DNA of 64,000 nucleotides from Monarcha castaneiventris obscurior (GCA_026261815.1 JAMPIT010000890.1:8090001-8154000), one strand, 5' to 3'. Shown: positions 25,873-40,875, numbered from the stretch's first letter. Notes: generated by a model not told the origin, from the sequence alone. A program made the numbers and translations.

Positions 25873-26945
25873 CAGAAGCAACATATTCTGCCCCAGGAAA
25901 GGTTTTCAGCTTGGCTTTATTATGATTTACCCTTTAAGCTTAGTTATTGGCAATTTGGGCAGTGGAGAGGGAAGAACTGAACCAGCAACCAGACACCCTG
26001 AGGAGACTGACATTACCTATTATTTTTCATGTTTCATTCAAATAATTCTGGGGACTAAGATGTAAAGATAAAAATGTAGATGCAAACGGCCATTCAAAAA
26101 GTTGGGATTTATGTTTTCTTTGAATTAAACCTATCCTTTGACATTTAAAAAAGATTTATCTTCAGAATTGTTCCACATGTGAAGGGAAAAAATAATCTTT
26201 TGCACAGATTTGGACATAAGGGATTTTTATTGGTGTCAGAACTTCAGGTTTGTGTAATTGTCTTTTTTAACTGTTGGTAAGCCAGGACTGGTTATATTAC
26301 TGTAGAAATTAGTTAATGGGTTTTCACGAGGTTTCCTTATTTCAGCAAGGGGCAATTCAGGTGGTACAAACAGCTTTCTGCATTCACCAAACAGATGAAA
26401 TCGCTGTCCCTATCTAAAAAGCCACCTGTTTCTGAAGATCATTTGAAAAATATTTGGTTGTCAGATTGTCAAGAGATAAATGCCAAAATGAATGCATCTT
26501 CCTCCAAGATCTCTCAAGGATACACTTGAGGCACCTGACCTAAGCAATGGCTAAAATTATTACCCAGAAACTGGCAATGCTTGACATGAAAATACCAGCA
26601 GAAATCAAAATTTATGTAATAAACACCTCAGGAGGGAGTAGGAGTGAATCACTTTGAAATACCTGACCAGTGGAATTCGAGTAATGAAAAGTACCAAGAC
26701 TAGAGAATGACTTGCTGCATGAAACCATTTGAAATAATTTGTGCAAAACATTCAGAGCCTAATTAGAAAATGTAGCCACCCCCTTAAATGGTGATGTAAA
26801 GGAGCATTACCTTTAGGAAATGAGCACTCTTGATTTTACCATCATTCTCAGGCTACCATCCTTGTTATACGTGGTTGATTTCTTACTGTCCCTCTGTAAA
26901 TTCTATATTGTGATTAGAGAAGGGAGAACAGAGCAGGGTTTGGCG

Positions 26946-27012
26946 GTTTTGGTTTTTTGGTGGGGTTTTTTGTCTGGTTTTTTTTTTGGTTTTTTTTTTT
27001 TTTTTTTTTTGG
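26946..27012. repeat. G/T low-complexity tract ending in T21
   Basis: T-runs separated by G pairs, finishing in 21 uninterrupted T at 26990-27010. Nothing next to it looks like a retroposon body, and avian CR1 elements do not end in poly(A), so this is simple sequence rather than an element tail. Confidence 0.85.
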
Positions 27013-30000
27013 CCTTGGAAAAATTCAGGGTACAGCTTTGGGAAAAAATATATATAAAAGTGCACAAGCAGGAGATCTAGTCCAGATCTAAATAATCAGA
27101 TGTCTATGAGCTATAATATGATTTTGGGCCTGACAAAACTAAGATACTGTCCTGGGATATTTTGTTCAGCACGCCAGACCCCACGCTCCTCACATCTCCA
27201 TGGATATCAGCTCAGTAAAGTAAATGCAAGAGCACCTGAAGTGCCCTTTTCACCAGTCTGAGATTGTGGCTGATGGACAAAGGAATGCTCTGGGATTTGT
27301 CAAAACCTTACAGAAGTTACAATTCTTTCTTATCTTCTCTTTTTTTCCCCCTCATCTTTCTTATGTATTTGTATATCTATAGTTAAAGCTGAGAAATACT
27401 TCTGACAGACAAATTCTGTATTTTTACCTCCTGTCATTGATGCCTGATGCCACTCTGCTTAGTTTTACTTTCATATTCCATATTTTACTCAATTGAGAGT
27501 GAAAATGTAAAAGGGGAAGGTAGTGGAGTAGTTTATATGAAAGAAAAATGAGGATTTTTCAATTTATACTGTTGTTCCAGAAAAGCTATTCCAGAATAAT
27601 TGCTCTACAATCCACTTTTCCACTTGGAGCAGAATGTTTTATTCTGTTAGAAATTAATTCTCTTGGAAAGAAAAGGTTTCTGATGAACCAAAGATGAAGA
27701 CATATCACAGGCTTAACTCTTAGAGCTGTGCTAAAATATAGTACTTGTTGTGATTTTTAAAAATATATAGAATCCATTATTAATAGAATTTGAGATATAA
27801 TTACACTAATTTTTATTTTCCTAAAGCTCACTTTGTTTGTGATTGGCTATTTCATTGCACTGAACTGGGTCAACTTATTTTAAACTGGAAGAAACTTTAA
27901 TTTTAGGTCACTTTAGGACTTTGGCTGTGGAAACAAATTTGAGTCTTAGAACATATGAGAAACTAATGCCTGCACATAAACCAACTTTATCAGTGTAAGT
28001 GCACATGAAATTATCTATCCTATATGAAAGTTTAATGTCAGTTCCAAACTTTTCTTAACATTCCCTTAATATTGCTTTTTAAATTACTGTCTTCCTCTTC
28101 TTATCATTTGTTGCTAGTACTTGTGCTGCTAAATTGCTGCTTTCCTTCTGACACTGGTCTCCTTTCAGAAATCCAGGAGTTTTTCCCACTTGGCTTCCTA
28201 AGCATTTTATAAAAGTTCTTCCCAGCTTGCTTTCACTGCAAAAGCTAGGACTTAGTGAACTGAAGTTCTTGGGAATATGGGAACAGACTTTGACAATTGC
28301 TTTAAATTGGCTGGGAAACCGAGCTTCTGAGGGGCCCTGTCCTTAAGATGGAGTTAAAACAAGCATCACATGATTAAACAGAATAAACCCTTTAAAAGTT
28401 TTTGTTTACTATTATTTTCTTCAAAATTCTAATAGCTTATGGCTCCTAATAATAGAAATCACTCTAAATCACTCTAAATTCCAACAGCAGACTGTGGGAA
28501 TTGGTCATATGTAGGCTTTGAGGCATCTCATTAACTGGTGTTACAGCAGCTCTGCCATTGTTTATTTTAAACTCTCTCCTCTTAGATACTCTTCTGGACA
28601 GTCTATGGGTATTGATAAAAAAAATGTTGATTAATGATTCAGGAAAGTCAAAGAAATCATTGTTGATATAGAGGATTCCTCCTTGTTTCTTGGAATAATA
28701 ATTTTGCTTCTTGCTGACTTTTATGATTCAAATAGCATACTAAGAAAGAGTTAGGAGAGAATGGGAATTAAGGTGAATTTTCATAAACATACATTAGAGG
28801 CAGAAATTTTGCTGGTCCCTTGAAGTTGCATGACCTATTTTTATCTCCAGATTGCAGTTCTGTTTGTTTTCCTGGTGTCTTAAGAGAATTTAGCTTTAAT
28901 ATGGATTGTATCACCAGCCTCATTAGGAATGTGTCAGCTGAGAGAACGACTATGAGATGTGTATGATCTCTAAAGATCATGACAGAAAACAAAAAGTGTT
29001 TTAAAACAAAAGTTGCAGGTGTGGGTTTTTGGGGTTTTTGTTGATTTGTGTGTTTGTTTGGGTTTTTTTAACAGAAGAGGTTATTGTTATGGTGAGGCTT
29101 TTGACAACAGGTAGTTTTCAACGTCTTCTCCCTGTCCTTGTACTTAATTTATTGCCGACTTCAAGTTTTTTCAAAATGCAAAGAATGGCATAGTCTCTGC
29201 ACTGTGACAGCCTTTTAACCTTAAAATTGCAAGCAATGTCTAAAGCAAGAGACTGAAATCAGTCACCAAGCAGGCTGTGCTCTGCAGTGGCTCATGTGTC
29301 TGATGCCATTAACTCAGTGAAGAGAAAGGAGATGCTCAGCTGTCATTTTTTGTAACAAATTTGATGCAACATTTGATTCCTGGAAAATACAAACAGTGCT
29401 GAGAGCAGGCAATCGAGTCTACAGGTCTTGGTGACTTCATTCCCCCTTACCTTCTCAAGGGAGGGCCACATTTCCAAGAGAGTGGCAGAGCCCGCAGAGG
29501 GATAGAGTCACACACCATGGATTTTGCATTGGAGGACCAGGAATGGTTCCTTTTTTGCAGGTGAAGAAAAAGAAACCATGTGTTTGAAAGGAGAAACGGA
29601 TCACTGGGGGATTTTATTCTTTTTCCTCATTATGGTGTTTCTGACTAGACCTTCAAGAGCGGCATTTTTGGCACTGAAATTTGGAGTTGGGGGTGGTGGT
29701 GCCAACTCAGACTGTTTGAAAGGCTTGCAGATAGGTAGCCTGGCACAGAACAGTGTTTCAATCTCCACGTGGCAAGCTTGTCTTAAAATAAAAATTTTAA
29801 TTCTTCGGACTTAATCCTGATTTTTTTACTTAGTTGTTTTGTTGTGTGGGTTTTTTTTTTTTTTTTTAATAAGGAAGGACAGATTTGGCACTCTGGCTCT
29901 TTTCCTTACTCTGAGAGGTAGAGCTTATTCTGTCATTTTTAAAGTGCGAAGGGACTTGCCCTCTGTCTTCGACATGTAAAGCAAGCCAGAAAAATAGAAT

Positions 30001-33000
30001 TGCTGCTCCTCATTAACAGTTTGTCCCTGGTTTGGGGATTCTGTCTTTGTTCACCAGGCAGCAGAGATGCTTCACTAACAAAGGTGTCTGTGTATTTCAA
30101 AGCAGAATTGTAAACAAGTTTCTTGTAGTTAGCGAGGCAACCTGTTTTGAAGAGAATTTAGGGACATATCCATTACTTAAAAAAAAAAGAAAGGGAGAAA
30201 ATAATCTGTATCTGAAAAGGTTTCATTCCTGATGTCTGGACAGCTGACTAATGATCACAAAAATTGGATGTATTCTGTTTCTTGTTTCAGCTCTAAAAGC
30301 TATAGTATAGAGAAATACATGAAGAAACTCTCACTTATTCCAGATGGACAGACTTATCTATTATTGCTGGATTCCTGCTTTTGAAACACTCCACTTCTCA
30401 CAGTGCTATGTGTTCATGGAACAGTAGATGTGACTTTGTATATGGTGTATATCAATACAGAGAAATCTGTATATACCGGGCTTGTCTGCTCTTCCATTTA
30501 CTCCCCACCAGTGCGGCCTCTACAAGCACCTCTTGTGTAGGGAAAGGGTGTAAAATTCCACTGCAACAACAAGGAATGATTGCTTAGAAATTGGACATGA
30601 AGAGTTCTGTGATCATTTCAAACCCAAATCAGTTTTCATGCCTCTTCACCAAAGTAGGATGGTGGAGGCGCTGTAGGAGAGTCTTTCTCACAGGTGAACA
30701 GGGTGGGTTCATGGGCATGTGGTGTTACCGTGACGGAGGAGCCAAGTGGGATCCTCTCCATTCCATAACTGTCAATTAGCAGCTGGATATGTGTGTGTGA
30801 GGAATGGTCAAGAACTTTCCACTGACCACTGGAAATGTCTGTTCTCCAGAAAAAAAAAAAAGCCAAACAACTTGTTACAGGCAAGTTGTGTTGCATGTCT
30901 AAAGCCAGGCACAAGAAATCAGTTTTCCTAATTGTCTAGTCCAGCAAATAAACTTACATTTAAGCATTTGAATTGTACCTGTTATTATTTAGATAAGGTT
31001 TAGGATTTTTAAGTCACCTCATAGTAGCCATTATATTCTTTCCATGTTTCTCCACTGAATACCAACTATGTTTGACATAGAATTGGTAATGCAGGTTGTA
31101 TGTTAATATGGACTGGGAGCTCTCCAGAATGCACTACAGAATATGGGCATAATTGATTCCTACTCTGAACTGGAGCTATTAATTATCTAAAACAATAAAG
31201 CCATAATAACATTTTCTGTGTGTATATATTTTGGAGGGGGGAAAAAAATGAAGAGAGATAAAGATACGGTTATTGCCTTGACATTTTGGTAATGAGATTT
31301 TATGCTGAGCTGGAGTTCAGGAAAAGCACAGCTAGGGAAACTAATAGAAAATAGTAAGGAAAAGAGCAAAGGTTAGAAGGTACAAGGGGCATCTTTGAGG
31401 TGCCACACAATTATGCTCATCTCCTCTATTGAGCTTCCTCTGCTTGCCTGTTTCTGACATCAGCTCTGAGGTGAAGGGAGAGCATCACTGCAGTGATTAA
31501 AGGCATCTAGCAGTTAGTAATCACCTCCATAAATACAGAAATGCATATCACTGTGGACTATCTAACAATATTGTTGTTTATTAACAAACATTGCATGGGA
31601 GTAGATAATGTGAAAGCTGGCCCTCCTCCTTTTTAGTTGGTCAGTGTCACAGATGTCTCATGTCTTGCTTTCTTATCAGCTGTTGCTTTGTTTCCTCTTT
31701 TCTGTGTCTTTATATTTGATTTTGTTTAGGCTAGCTGAGGGGGCAAGGGCTACTTTTTTTCCCTGTAGAAGTGGAGTTTTCTTCAAAAGCATACAGCTAC
31801 AAAACTAAGATTAAATAGTTATGATTTGTCCTGGGAAGAGATCAGTTCCACTGTATTAGCTAGAAACATAAAACTTTGGTTTGTAAAACAAAACACTTCT
31901 TCAAACACAGTTTTGCAGGACCATCGTGCATACTGCCTATGAGCAGGTTCTGATAACATATTCACATGCTTGTGTCAGCAAACATAATTATCAATAATAG
32001 GTTCATTAATTTTAGTCGGGCCATCTTAGGTGCTTCTCTGTATCCTGATATTTTTGCTCTATTTTTTTTTTCCATTAATAGTGAACACTACAGAGTTTAA
32101 AGGGAATGAGTTGTTGAAAAGAATCATAAAGAAACATTTTATTAGAAGGACGGTTGATTGTCTGTTTATTGGACTCATTAGTGTCACATGAAAGTCGTAA
32201 ATACGTAAGAAGTAAATAAAAAACCTATTATCCAGAAAGTTATTGGTTTCCTCACCAGCACTATGTACAGTGGCTTAGACTTGGTTACATTTATGTCTAT
32301 AGCTCGTTTTGTATTTGAAATGTAAAATTTCCTCTGTAAGTTATTCATAGCTGACTTTTAGATCTGGTTGTAAAATTTCGTGGTTTTTATTAATTAAAAG
32401 GAAAAACTGTTTTAATAATGGGAGTGAAATGAGGCTAGCCATTGTGGTTGATGTGCTAATATGCTGGGGAAAAAAAAAAAGGAGAAATTAATTTGTCACT
32501 ATGATAAATTGTTAATTTGAAAGCAAGACAGATTATAGCAGTTCCATAATTAACTGTAAATGCTTCACCCTGAGGACTTTGTTTAGCACAGGAACTGATT
32601 GAATAGGAAAGATGGAATAACTTCAAGTAAATCAGATCTTAAAGCATCTTGTGTCTGAACCTCACTTCTCCTTGTGTCTCCCAAGCCCAGTTCCATCAGT
32701 AATTAACATCCTCGGAAGGAGAAGGTGTACTCTCGATTTATTTTGTAAGATTTGAACTGGTGTATTGATACTGTTCCAGGCTCTAATGTGGGCACTTCCC
32801 ACAATCCATGAGTCAGGGAGTTTGCTTGTTGAATTCAAAGTTCACATCCAGATTCAACCCTTATCAAGAAATGGTTCACAGGGAATATCATATTCGATCT
32901 GGGGTCTTAACTGCAGACTAATTGTGGTCACTGGAAGAAAGCTGCCTTTTTCACTGTAGTGCTTATAGGTGATCTGAGTTACATAAGTTTCCATGATTTT

Positions 33001-36000
33001 CATGGATTTTATGGGAAGGTGGGGAGGGGTGATGTTATACCACCATTTGTCTCAGCGCATTGGACCACAGGAATTTGGTGCCTTCTACATGAAACTGGAT
33101 AAGCTGTGAAAAAGCTTGAAGCTAATGAGCTTTTAAAGTAAAATAAATAATAAAATGGGACAGGGTCATGTGGGGATATGTGTGCCTGGAACTGGTTTTT
33201 TTGACTATTATTTATTTATTTAAAATAAGCTCAGTAGAGTTTCACTTTTCTTTATCAGTATTTGTTACATGTTTTACCTGCCTTAATTACAGAGCTAGAG
33301 ACACTTTAAGAAACTAATTAGTTATCTGCATTAATATTTATCTATGAAGAAAAGACACAATAACACAAGGAAGGTGAGTTTCTCAGAATGAGAAAATTAT
33401 CACTGTCACCGGAGCAAGGGTAGACAAGAGGCCTATCACACTGAAACTACTTCTACAAGATTACTTGAAAAAGTTTTTTTAAGTATCTCTACATCATTAT
33501 TTCAGAGGCACTTGCTTCATTCCCTTGACCAAGTTGTGCTTCTGCCCTAATAAATCACTAATATCATCCCATTATTCTGGAAATTAAGTGAAAGCACTGG
33601 CAAATAACAGCAATTGGCTGGAAACAGCTTCCACTGCAGGAAGCAGGGCCGGAGGTCCTGAGGCTGTAGATTAAAGTTTGTTTCTACCTTTAGGATTGAG
33701 GAAGCACATAGAGCTTTAATAGAAGTATTTTCTTGCATCTACTTTCAAAAATATTAAATAAAAAATAAAAAAAATAAAATCTTAACTCATGTTAACACAT
33801 ATAAAATGCTAGGTGTCAAAGGTCAATAAGTATAAACTGGCAACGGGCTGCTAACTTAGCTCTTTTTTGGGGGAATGGGAGCTCAAATAGGAAACCATTA
33901 GTTTATTGGACCTATTTTCCAGCATAGAACTGTGGTAATGGTTAAAGGAACATTACACTGCAGTTTTCTAAATTATATAAGGACAAAAGCTAAATCAATT
34001 TATATTGGCTTCATTATCTCACTAGCCAACATAGATCCTTCACTTCTAAGTTTTGGACACTCATAAATAATACACATAATATAAACTCCTTTCACTAGGT
34101 TTTTTTGTGCTGTCATGGAAACAACAATATTTTTTTAGTGTGAATAAAAGCTTTGTAAAATCATCTTTATAAGGGGTGTAATTTGCGACCAAATTTAATA
34201 CAGTCACATACCCTTTTTCTATTGTGCTTATATCATCATTTTGAGCAAAGAGGAAGGCAGAGGTTTGAAAAAGAAGGTGCAGACTTAAAAGATTTGTGTT
34301 CCCTTAGTGAGATCGAAACACAATGTAAAATAAGCCAAGTAGGTGTAAACTGCAAATTCTTGTCTCTCTGAGGTTTTTGGTTGGGTGAGTCTCAGTGCTC
34401 TGCAATTCAATGTCCACAGAATTTTCCTGTAGTTTCCTTCCCTTTAGGAGGATGTCCTTTTTGCTTCATTTTATAGGTCACATTTCTAACGGCAGATAAA
34501 TTTTTTTGATGTATTATTTCATATCTCTAGTTAGTGGCACTTGCTACAGACACTGAATAATGGTATTTCAATAGTGCTTTTAGAGAACAGCTCTTTGCTT
34601 CATTGGTGTGTCCATTGAATCCAGAGGCAGCGTGGTGACTTGGTGGTCATTTTCCTACTTGTCCTTTTTCTTACGCCTTTCTTCAGGTTTCCTGCATGCT
34701 TATACAGCAGAGATGGCAAAATTGGAGCTAATTAATGTGCTTGAGATTATAAAGGAAGCTTTTCAGATTAAAGTGAAGAAAAATGTGATACAATTGCATC
34801 AAATTGGTCACTTTATTATCTTCTTTAGTGCTTTTATAAATGCATTCTTAGAACAAAGCTTGCTCTAATATAAACAGGCCTCAGACACTGTTCAGTCACC
34901 ATTAATAAGGTTTGGATGCTGCTTAAGTGCTCTTATGCACACACCAGCTCAGCTGCACAAGTGTTGGACTGAATCTAGGACCAGAAGCCCATTGAGGACA
35001 AAACTGCATTAAAGAAAATTAATTGAGAAATTCCCTCTTACATTATATTTGTTCCATGTAACTGTTGTAGCACCTTTCATAATTGTGCCTTTCAATATTA
35101 CCTGCTCCTGGAAAGGAAGGCAGAGCCATACAATCTCTTCCTCTTACCCATTTATGGTGTTGACAACTTCCTGTGTTTTCCATTTCCCCCTAGGACCAGA
35201 GGAAGAGCATTAAAAAATGTGATCACAATATTTTTACTTGTAGATACTACAGCTTGCAGGTCTGATTTGCCTTTCCAGTGCTTTCATCTGCCTGAATACA
35301 TATGCAGTTGCCAAAAACCAAAAAAAGCATACATCCACAGATTGAACAAAGCTGAGACCTCCAAAGGAGGCTTTTTTTCAACTAGGTGATGTCAAAAGCA
35401 TCTGTACTTTAAATGCCCTTTGAACAAGTGAAACACAGCTGTAGGGAGCCTCGGTGTGTGTATGAGAGGAAACGACAAATGGAACATAATGAAAAGCCTG
35501 CTTCCTCCAAAATCAGGTTTTGTGCTTAGAGCATGAAATATTCCCAGATGACAGCACTTATTTTAATTTCATTAGGTGAAGGAGTATCAATTTTCTTTCT
35601 TTTCCATGTATCCCTTCTCACATTGAACCAAAGCAGTAGTTCTTGTCATGACACCTCTAATCCTAGCTACTCTCAGATCAAACTTGGTTTTGGGGTTGGG
35701 AGATAAGGTACCCTGTATTAAATTCCAAGTTTTTTTGTTACGTTTGTTCTCAAAGTAAAGGAAAAATTATAGTAATTTCTTTAAAATGTCAAATTATAAT
35801 CATAAAAACAGTCATAACTTCTTGCTAGAGAAGGTACCCCATTTGTTAGTTACTGCTCAGTCATGTGCTGGGATGCCATTGTTAAATATCATACAAGAAC
35901 AGAACTATAGTGATAAAAGTGTCTTTTATTTTCATAAATGTTTAAAAAAAACAAGCCATTGTAACATACAACCAGGAAGATTCATATTTTGACAGAAACA

Positions 36001-36723
36001 TGGGGTTGCTCTGCTTTTATTATCTTTTGCCCAGGGGAGAGTGAAATAGATGCACATTAAGCAATTTTGATGGCCTCTCTTCCATTTTGGAGACATGTTA
36101 TCGTGTGCAGAGGGTCATGGATCAAAGTTAGAATCTTCTTCAGTAGAATTAATTTTCTATTATATTTATGAAGAAAATTTTCTCCTTTGGAGGATCCTGT
36201 AAAATGCCTGATTTGAGAAATAACTTTAAGGGCTGGATTATAACTTATGTAGAGAGAGGACATTTTCACATGTGCAGAGATAGATCCCTGATCTCTCAGG
36301 AAAAGCTGACAGTGTATAGGATAAGACATGGTAGATGAAACAAATAGGAATAAATTTGTGGTGCATGCATATATGTATAAAGAAACTGTGTTGTGGGATA
36401 AGAGGGAAACAAGCTCATTTTGTTTAGTTTTCAGATAGCTGTGTTTTGTAGCCTATGTTACAAGCATCAGACACTGCAGTAATGAAGGTTTTTAATAGGA
36501 TTGCAGGATATCTGTGCAGAAAATGATCTGAACATGAATTTCTCATGATTCCTTAGAGCTCTTGTCTCTCACACTGAGATTTAATTCATATGTTTCTCAT
36601 GAACATTAATACAAAACTATAGAAGTCCCTTCCTTTCCCTTCTCTGAGTTTCTGATTGATTGCAGATGAGAGTTTACTTTGGATTTTTAATCTTTTTTAC
36701 ATTTTTAAAATAATTCTCTTGAC
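27013..36723 (+). other. Presumptive GRID2 intron, no gene seen
   Basis: AT-rich DNA without recognisable interspersed repeats. Simple features: 2.4 copies of a 10-bp unit aaatcactct at 28456-28479, G/T-rich stretches near 29025-29070, T17 at 29851-29867, A-runs near 30849 and 32469 and an A/T-only tract at 33744-33780. No exon-like segment recognised. Confidence 0.6.
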
Positions 36724-36905
36724 TCATCTAGACAAAATTCTTAGTGTGCACATAAGAAGTGCCATGAAAAGATGTGATGCAAAGGCACTGCCTATCCAAG
36801 TGGCAAGAAGTGGAACAAAATGCATCACAATGTCCCTAACGACTCTTGCTGTGACAGCCAGACGGTCTCTTACTCGGGAAGGGGCCAGCAACCAGCAAGA
36901 TTGAA
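36724..36905. other. Unidentified, relatively CpG-containing segment open on both strands
   Basis: Frames stay open across this stretch on both strands: plus 36656-36904, including CDAKALPIQVARSG and VTARRSLTREGASN, and minus 36724-36912, including RLAVTARVVRDIVMHF. The right half has several CpG dinucleotides (aacgact, gacggtc, actcggg) that stand out from the CpG-poor surroundings. There is also a 9-bp inverted pair, tgtgatgca and tgcatcaca, about 45 bases apart. I do not recognise a protein, RNA gene or repeat family. It may be an unrecognised repeat fragment or chance. Confidence 0.3.
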
Positions 36906-39900
36906 AAAACATAGGAGAGGAATACTCAGGAAAAGCAGTTAAATATCCACCAATGGCTCTGCTGGTGCATTTCTGCTCTGCCTCTGAAATGTTTTTTCCT
37001 CATCCTCATGGTGCTTTGAGGATGGAGATCAAATGAGGCATTGACAGATGAGAAAACGTGGTGGCTCCAGGCAGAGACCTGGGGCTGACGAGGACATAAG
37101 TGCCTGTCCCCAGAGTAGGTAGTGCCATATATGAAGCACAGAGGGAGTGCAGCTTGGCCCTAAAAGCAGCTGTAGAATTGCAGTCAGGTGCAGATGTTTA
37201 GCAGTGTCTAAGCAGTTTTGTTTAATTGCATGGCAGTGTGCAGTGATCGTGTTCCCTTCTTGCTCACCGGCGTGAGGTTCCCGGCTGGGGTATGTGGGAC
37301 AAGCTTTACCCTTTCCTGTCTCTGACTTAGCTTTGGAAATGACTCAGGAAGTCAACCTGCCATTTGACACAGCTCTACTGAGCTGTGCCAGCCTGTCTCA
37401 GGTAAATTGGGATTTAACTGGACTTCCGATGGGCCATTATTATGTTCACACATTCAGAATTTTGCTTAGATCATCATGACAGATGTGTATTTCTCCTCTG
37501 TGCTGCATAATAGAGCAAAAACTTACCTTCCTATACTGTTATAACCCTTTTTCTTTTTTGCCATTCTTTCTTTTTAGTTTTTTTTTCTGTCTGGATAAGC
37601 TTTGTACTGTGTGTACATGGGGGCCCACAGAGGACTTCTGATGTACTTGCTTCCAGCTGAAAATACAGCCTTATAGCCAACTTGTTTTTCCTATCAATCA
37701 GTCTGGAGAGAATAGTGCTCTATCGTGTTGATCATTCTTGTGTAAAGCTCATGTATCACTTCAAGGATTGTCTGGATATTGGTTCTGTCAGTTTGCTTCT
37801 ATCACCGTCAAAAAGCAAAGACCATGTGCCCGTAATATTAATAGTCAGAATAGGAGAGATACATCACTGTTCTGGTTCAGGTTAGTCAAAAAGATGATTG
37901 AAAGAATGCTACAAAAATGCAGTGCTTAAAGGTAAAAAGCTGTTTGACAGTACCTGTGGGAAACAGAAATGTGTTGCTAGAAAATTTATGACACTCTGTA
38001 ATGTGTCTTTCATAATTTACATCGAGGTACCTGTGTCAGTAATCTCTTATACATATGACTTATTTTCCTCACATGAGTAATTTCATCAGCTGAGTAATCA
38101 CATCAACTTTAGAGGAATTGTTATCATGAGAATGAATCAAGTAACTGATGTTTATCTATCTAAACTAAAAAACAAAAGGCAATTACAATTATGAGTTTGG
38201 CTTGTTTACCATTAAAAAAATAAAGCTGTGGTATGGGCTTAGATAGAATTTTCTTCAATACTTCTCACAAAAGTTAGGAAGGCCTTCATTTTTCTATAAT
38301 AGCTCATTTTGCTAAGGTTATAGTTGCTTCTGCAAACTTAAAATGCAGAACTAATTGTATATTTAACAAAGTGCATTCTATTTTTCCTTTTCTGGAATGT
38401 GCAAATCCTCTTAAAGTTCTTCCACTCTTTTCACTTTCCTCCATCAAAGCTTTCCAATTTAGTTTTAAAAGATGATAGCAAGGATCTAATTTAAGCCTCT
38501 TTGTTCAGTAAGCCAAAAGAAATGGGCAACTCTTCCACTATGAAAATTTGAGAAGCAATTCTTAGCAACTTGATCCCTATAAATTATTGAAGAACTGCAC
38601 AGAATGGCTCCAATTATGCTGTGCATGTTAAATGCTCCTACTTTTCTGGTTTTTTATGATTGCAACATTTGCCTCTCCTGCAATTCCTTTGTGTTTTGTT
38701 TCTGATGATAAACCAGAAGTGGTTTAGAATAACCATCCTAGACAGCTAGAAAGTTTTATCTTTTTCTGTAATTGAACATATATTGGCTTCCGGTGCTATT
38801 CTTTCACTGATAAAGTTCTTTTCAATCTGTTAGGATCTGTCCCATTTTAGAGAGGATCCGATGTCCCAGATGCAGTTGTGTTTCAGGTGTGCTTGAACCT
38901 GTGATTTTGGCATGTTTATATCTCCAGTGTCTGTGGGGTAGATGCTGCTTGGACTCCTTGGATCCAGATGCAATTACTGTGTGGAACCAGCTTTTAAACC
39001 AGCATCCAACAATGATGAAAAACATATAGATTTTCTATCTTTCTAGAGCTGGAATATGATTTAACCTGTATCAGTTTCTGCTGAGTTGTCATATTTCTGT
39101 TAGCTTAACCATTAGCAGCTAGAGAAATGTGGTAATAGAGAGAGTACTTTGTATTCACCTTGAACACTAGTTTTTAATAACCTTCAGTGACATATATGAA
39201 GGATTTCAGATTCAGGTATCTGGTCATCAGGAAGTGTGTAGCATGGTTGATGTCAGGACAGACCTTGCTTATCAAAAAGATTTTTACGGTGATATTAAAA
39301 ATCTTTAAATTATGGCCTAGGTTCATGTAGTTGACTGGCTGAACTACTTCCAGAAGTAATAGCCGAATTTCCCAGAAGTTAAAGGTACTTTATTAGGAAA
39401 ATTTAGAACCATAATGAGAAAATGCTGCTGCTTTGATCCATGCCTTCTGTAAGACTCAGTGAGTCCTTGTGCAGATCTTTTGGGCCTGAAATGCCTTTGG
39501 ACCTTTAGTAAGAGTGATCCATTTTGTTCATCTCCGTGAAGCACAGAAGCAAAAATGGCCACTAGGCTTTGCAATCTGGTGATCAGAATGCTTGCAATAT
39601 GTTTAGAACAGATTTTGTCTTTGTCCATGTGTTGTTGAGAGGATGTTTTTCATAGAGAGCTTCAAGCCCACAGCCGATTAGAACTCTATTAAACTACTCC
39701 TGATTCTTGAACTCCTAATACCATAAAAAAATGCTTTCAGCCTGTATGCTTGGAGAGGGGCTGAATGCTAAGTTTATGAGCAAGTCAGAAATGGGGGCTA
39801 TCTCCCTTGAACCTCTGCCACTGTTGTTCTCTACAGATATGTGAAATGACAGGAGAGGCACCATCATGAAGCTGAAGAGCAAAAAGAGCTGATGGCTTTA

Positions 39901-40875
39901 GATATATTTTGTCACTTGAACAGTGACCTTTGTTAATAATGCCTGTGATAGGAAAATGAAATGCTTTCTGTTTCGGTAATGCCAGTCTGATGCTTGGCAA
40001 AAATTGCTTTTAAGGCAGACAGCAAAGAAAAAAGAGCAGCACTGTTATATTCTGTAGTGTATAAAGTTTAACATTTTCCCTGATATGCAGTCAGACTAAA
40101 TCTTGAGTTTGCTAACAGATGCAAAAGGAGTTGAAACCACATTTCTGTATCACTAATAAAATAAACAACACGCTGCCAGCATAATCAGGGCTGGATTTTC
40201 AAGGCACTCAGCTTGTATTTAAAAATCTGAATGGAATGGGCAAGTTTTCAAGGGCACTCAGCATCCTGCAGCCCCTGTTGAGGAAAATCTGACTAAGTTA
40301 TGGAGGCCGAGCAATTCAGAGGGTCTGGCCCTAAAATGTTCACATGCTATTCTTGGGGAAAAAAGAGGAAAAGGTGAGCTAAGCCTTGTGTTTGAAGATA
40401 TAAATCCAGTGTATGTTTAATAGTTATTAAAATCCCTTCAAAGCTTTAAAAACAACAGCACCCACACTTAATATCAAAAAACAATCAACAAGAATGGGCA
40501 AAACTGAGTAGTTTAAATTTAATCCATATTTTTAGTTTTTTTAATTTGGAGAGCTGGTACCTGGGTTGGACAGGAAGCTATTATGTGGAAAATGGTTTTT
40601 ATTTAGAAAACTGGTGTTTTGTATTTGGTTTTTCTGTTTGCTTGCTTTTAAGCTATAGCAGTCTAAAACTATTTGTTCACACTACCAAACAGCCCTCTGA
40701 ATCAGGCACCCTATTCTGCTATTGTTGTTCTCCACTTCAAATCTTCAAGTTTTTCCACAAGGCCCATACTTCTTACCCTCTTTCTGACAGTGATTTCCAT
40801 CCTAATTTCATGTTGCTTTAATTTAAACTGGTGTAAAGAAAGAGTAACTGTACTACTATCTATAGAAGTAAAATT

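Larger units (their letters stand above)
16626..26936 (+). other. Presumptive GRID2 intron, no gene seen
   Basis: About 10 kb of AT-rich DNA without any interspersed repeat I recognise. Simple features: A-run at about 18808-18819, T17 at 19787-19803, a 10-bp tandem duplication of atcaggttag at 20751-20770, an (AAT/AAC)n tract at 21625-21668 and an A/C-rich low-complexity tract at 25815-25872. Reading frames up to 94 codons occur on both strands with no recognisable protein motif. Confidence 0.6.
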
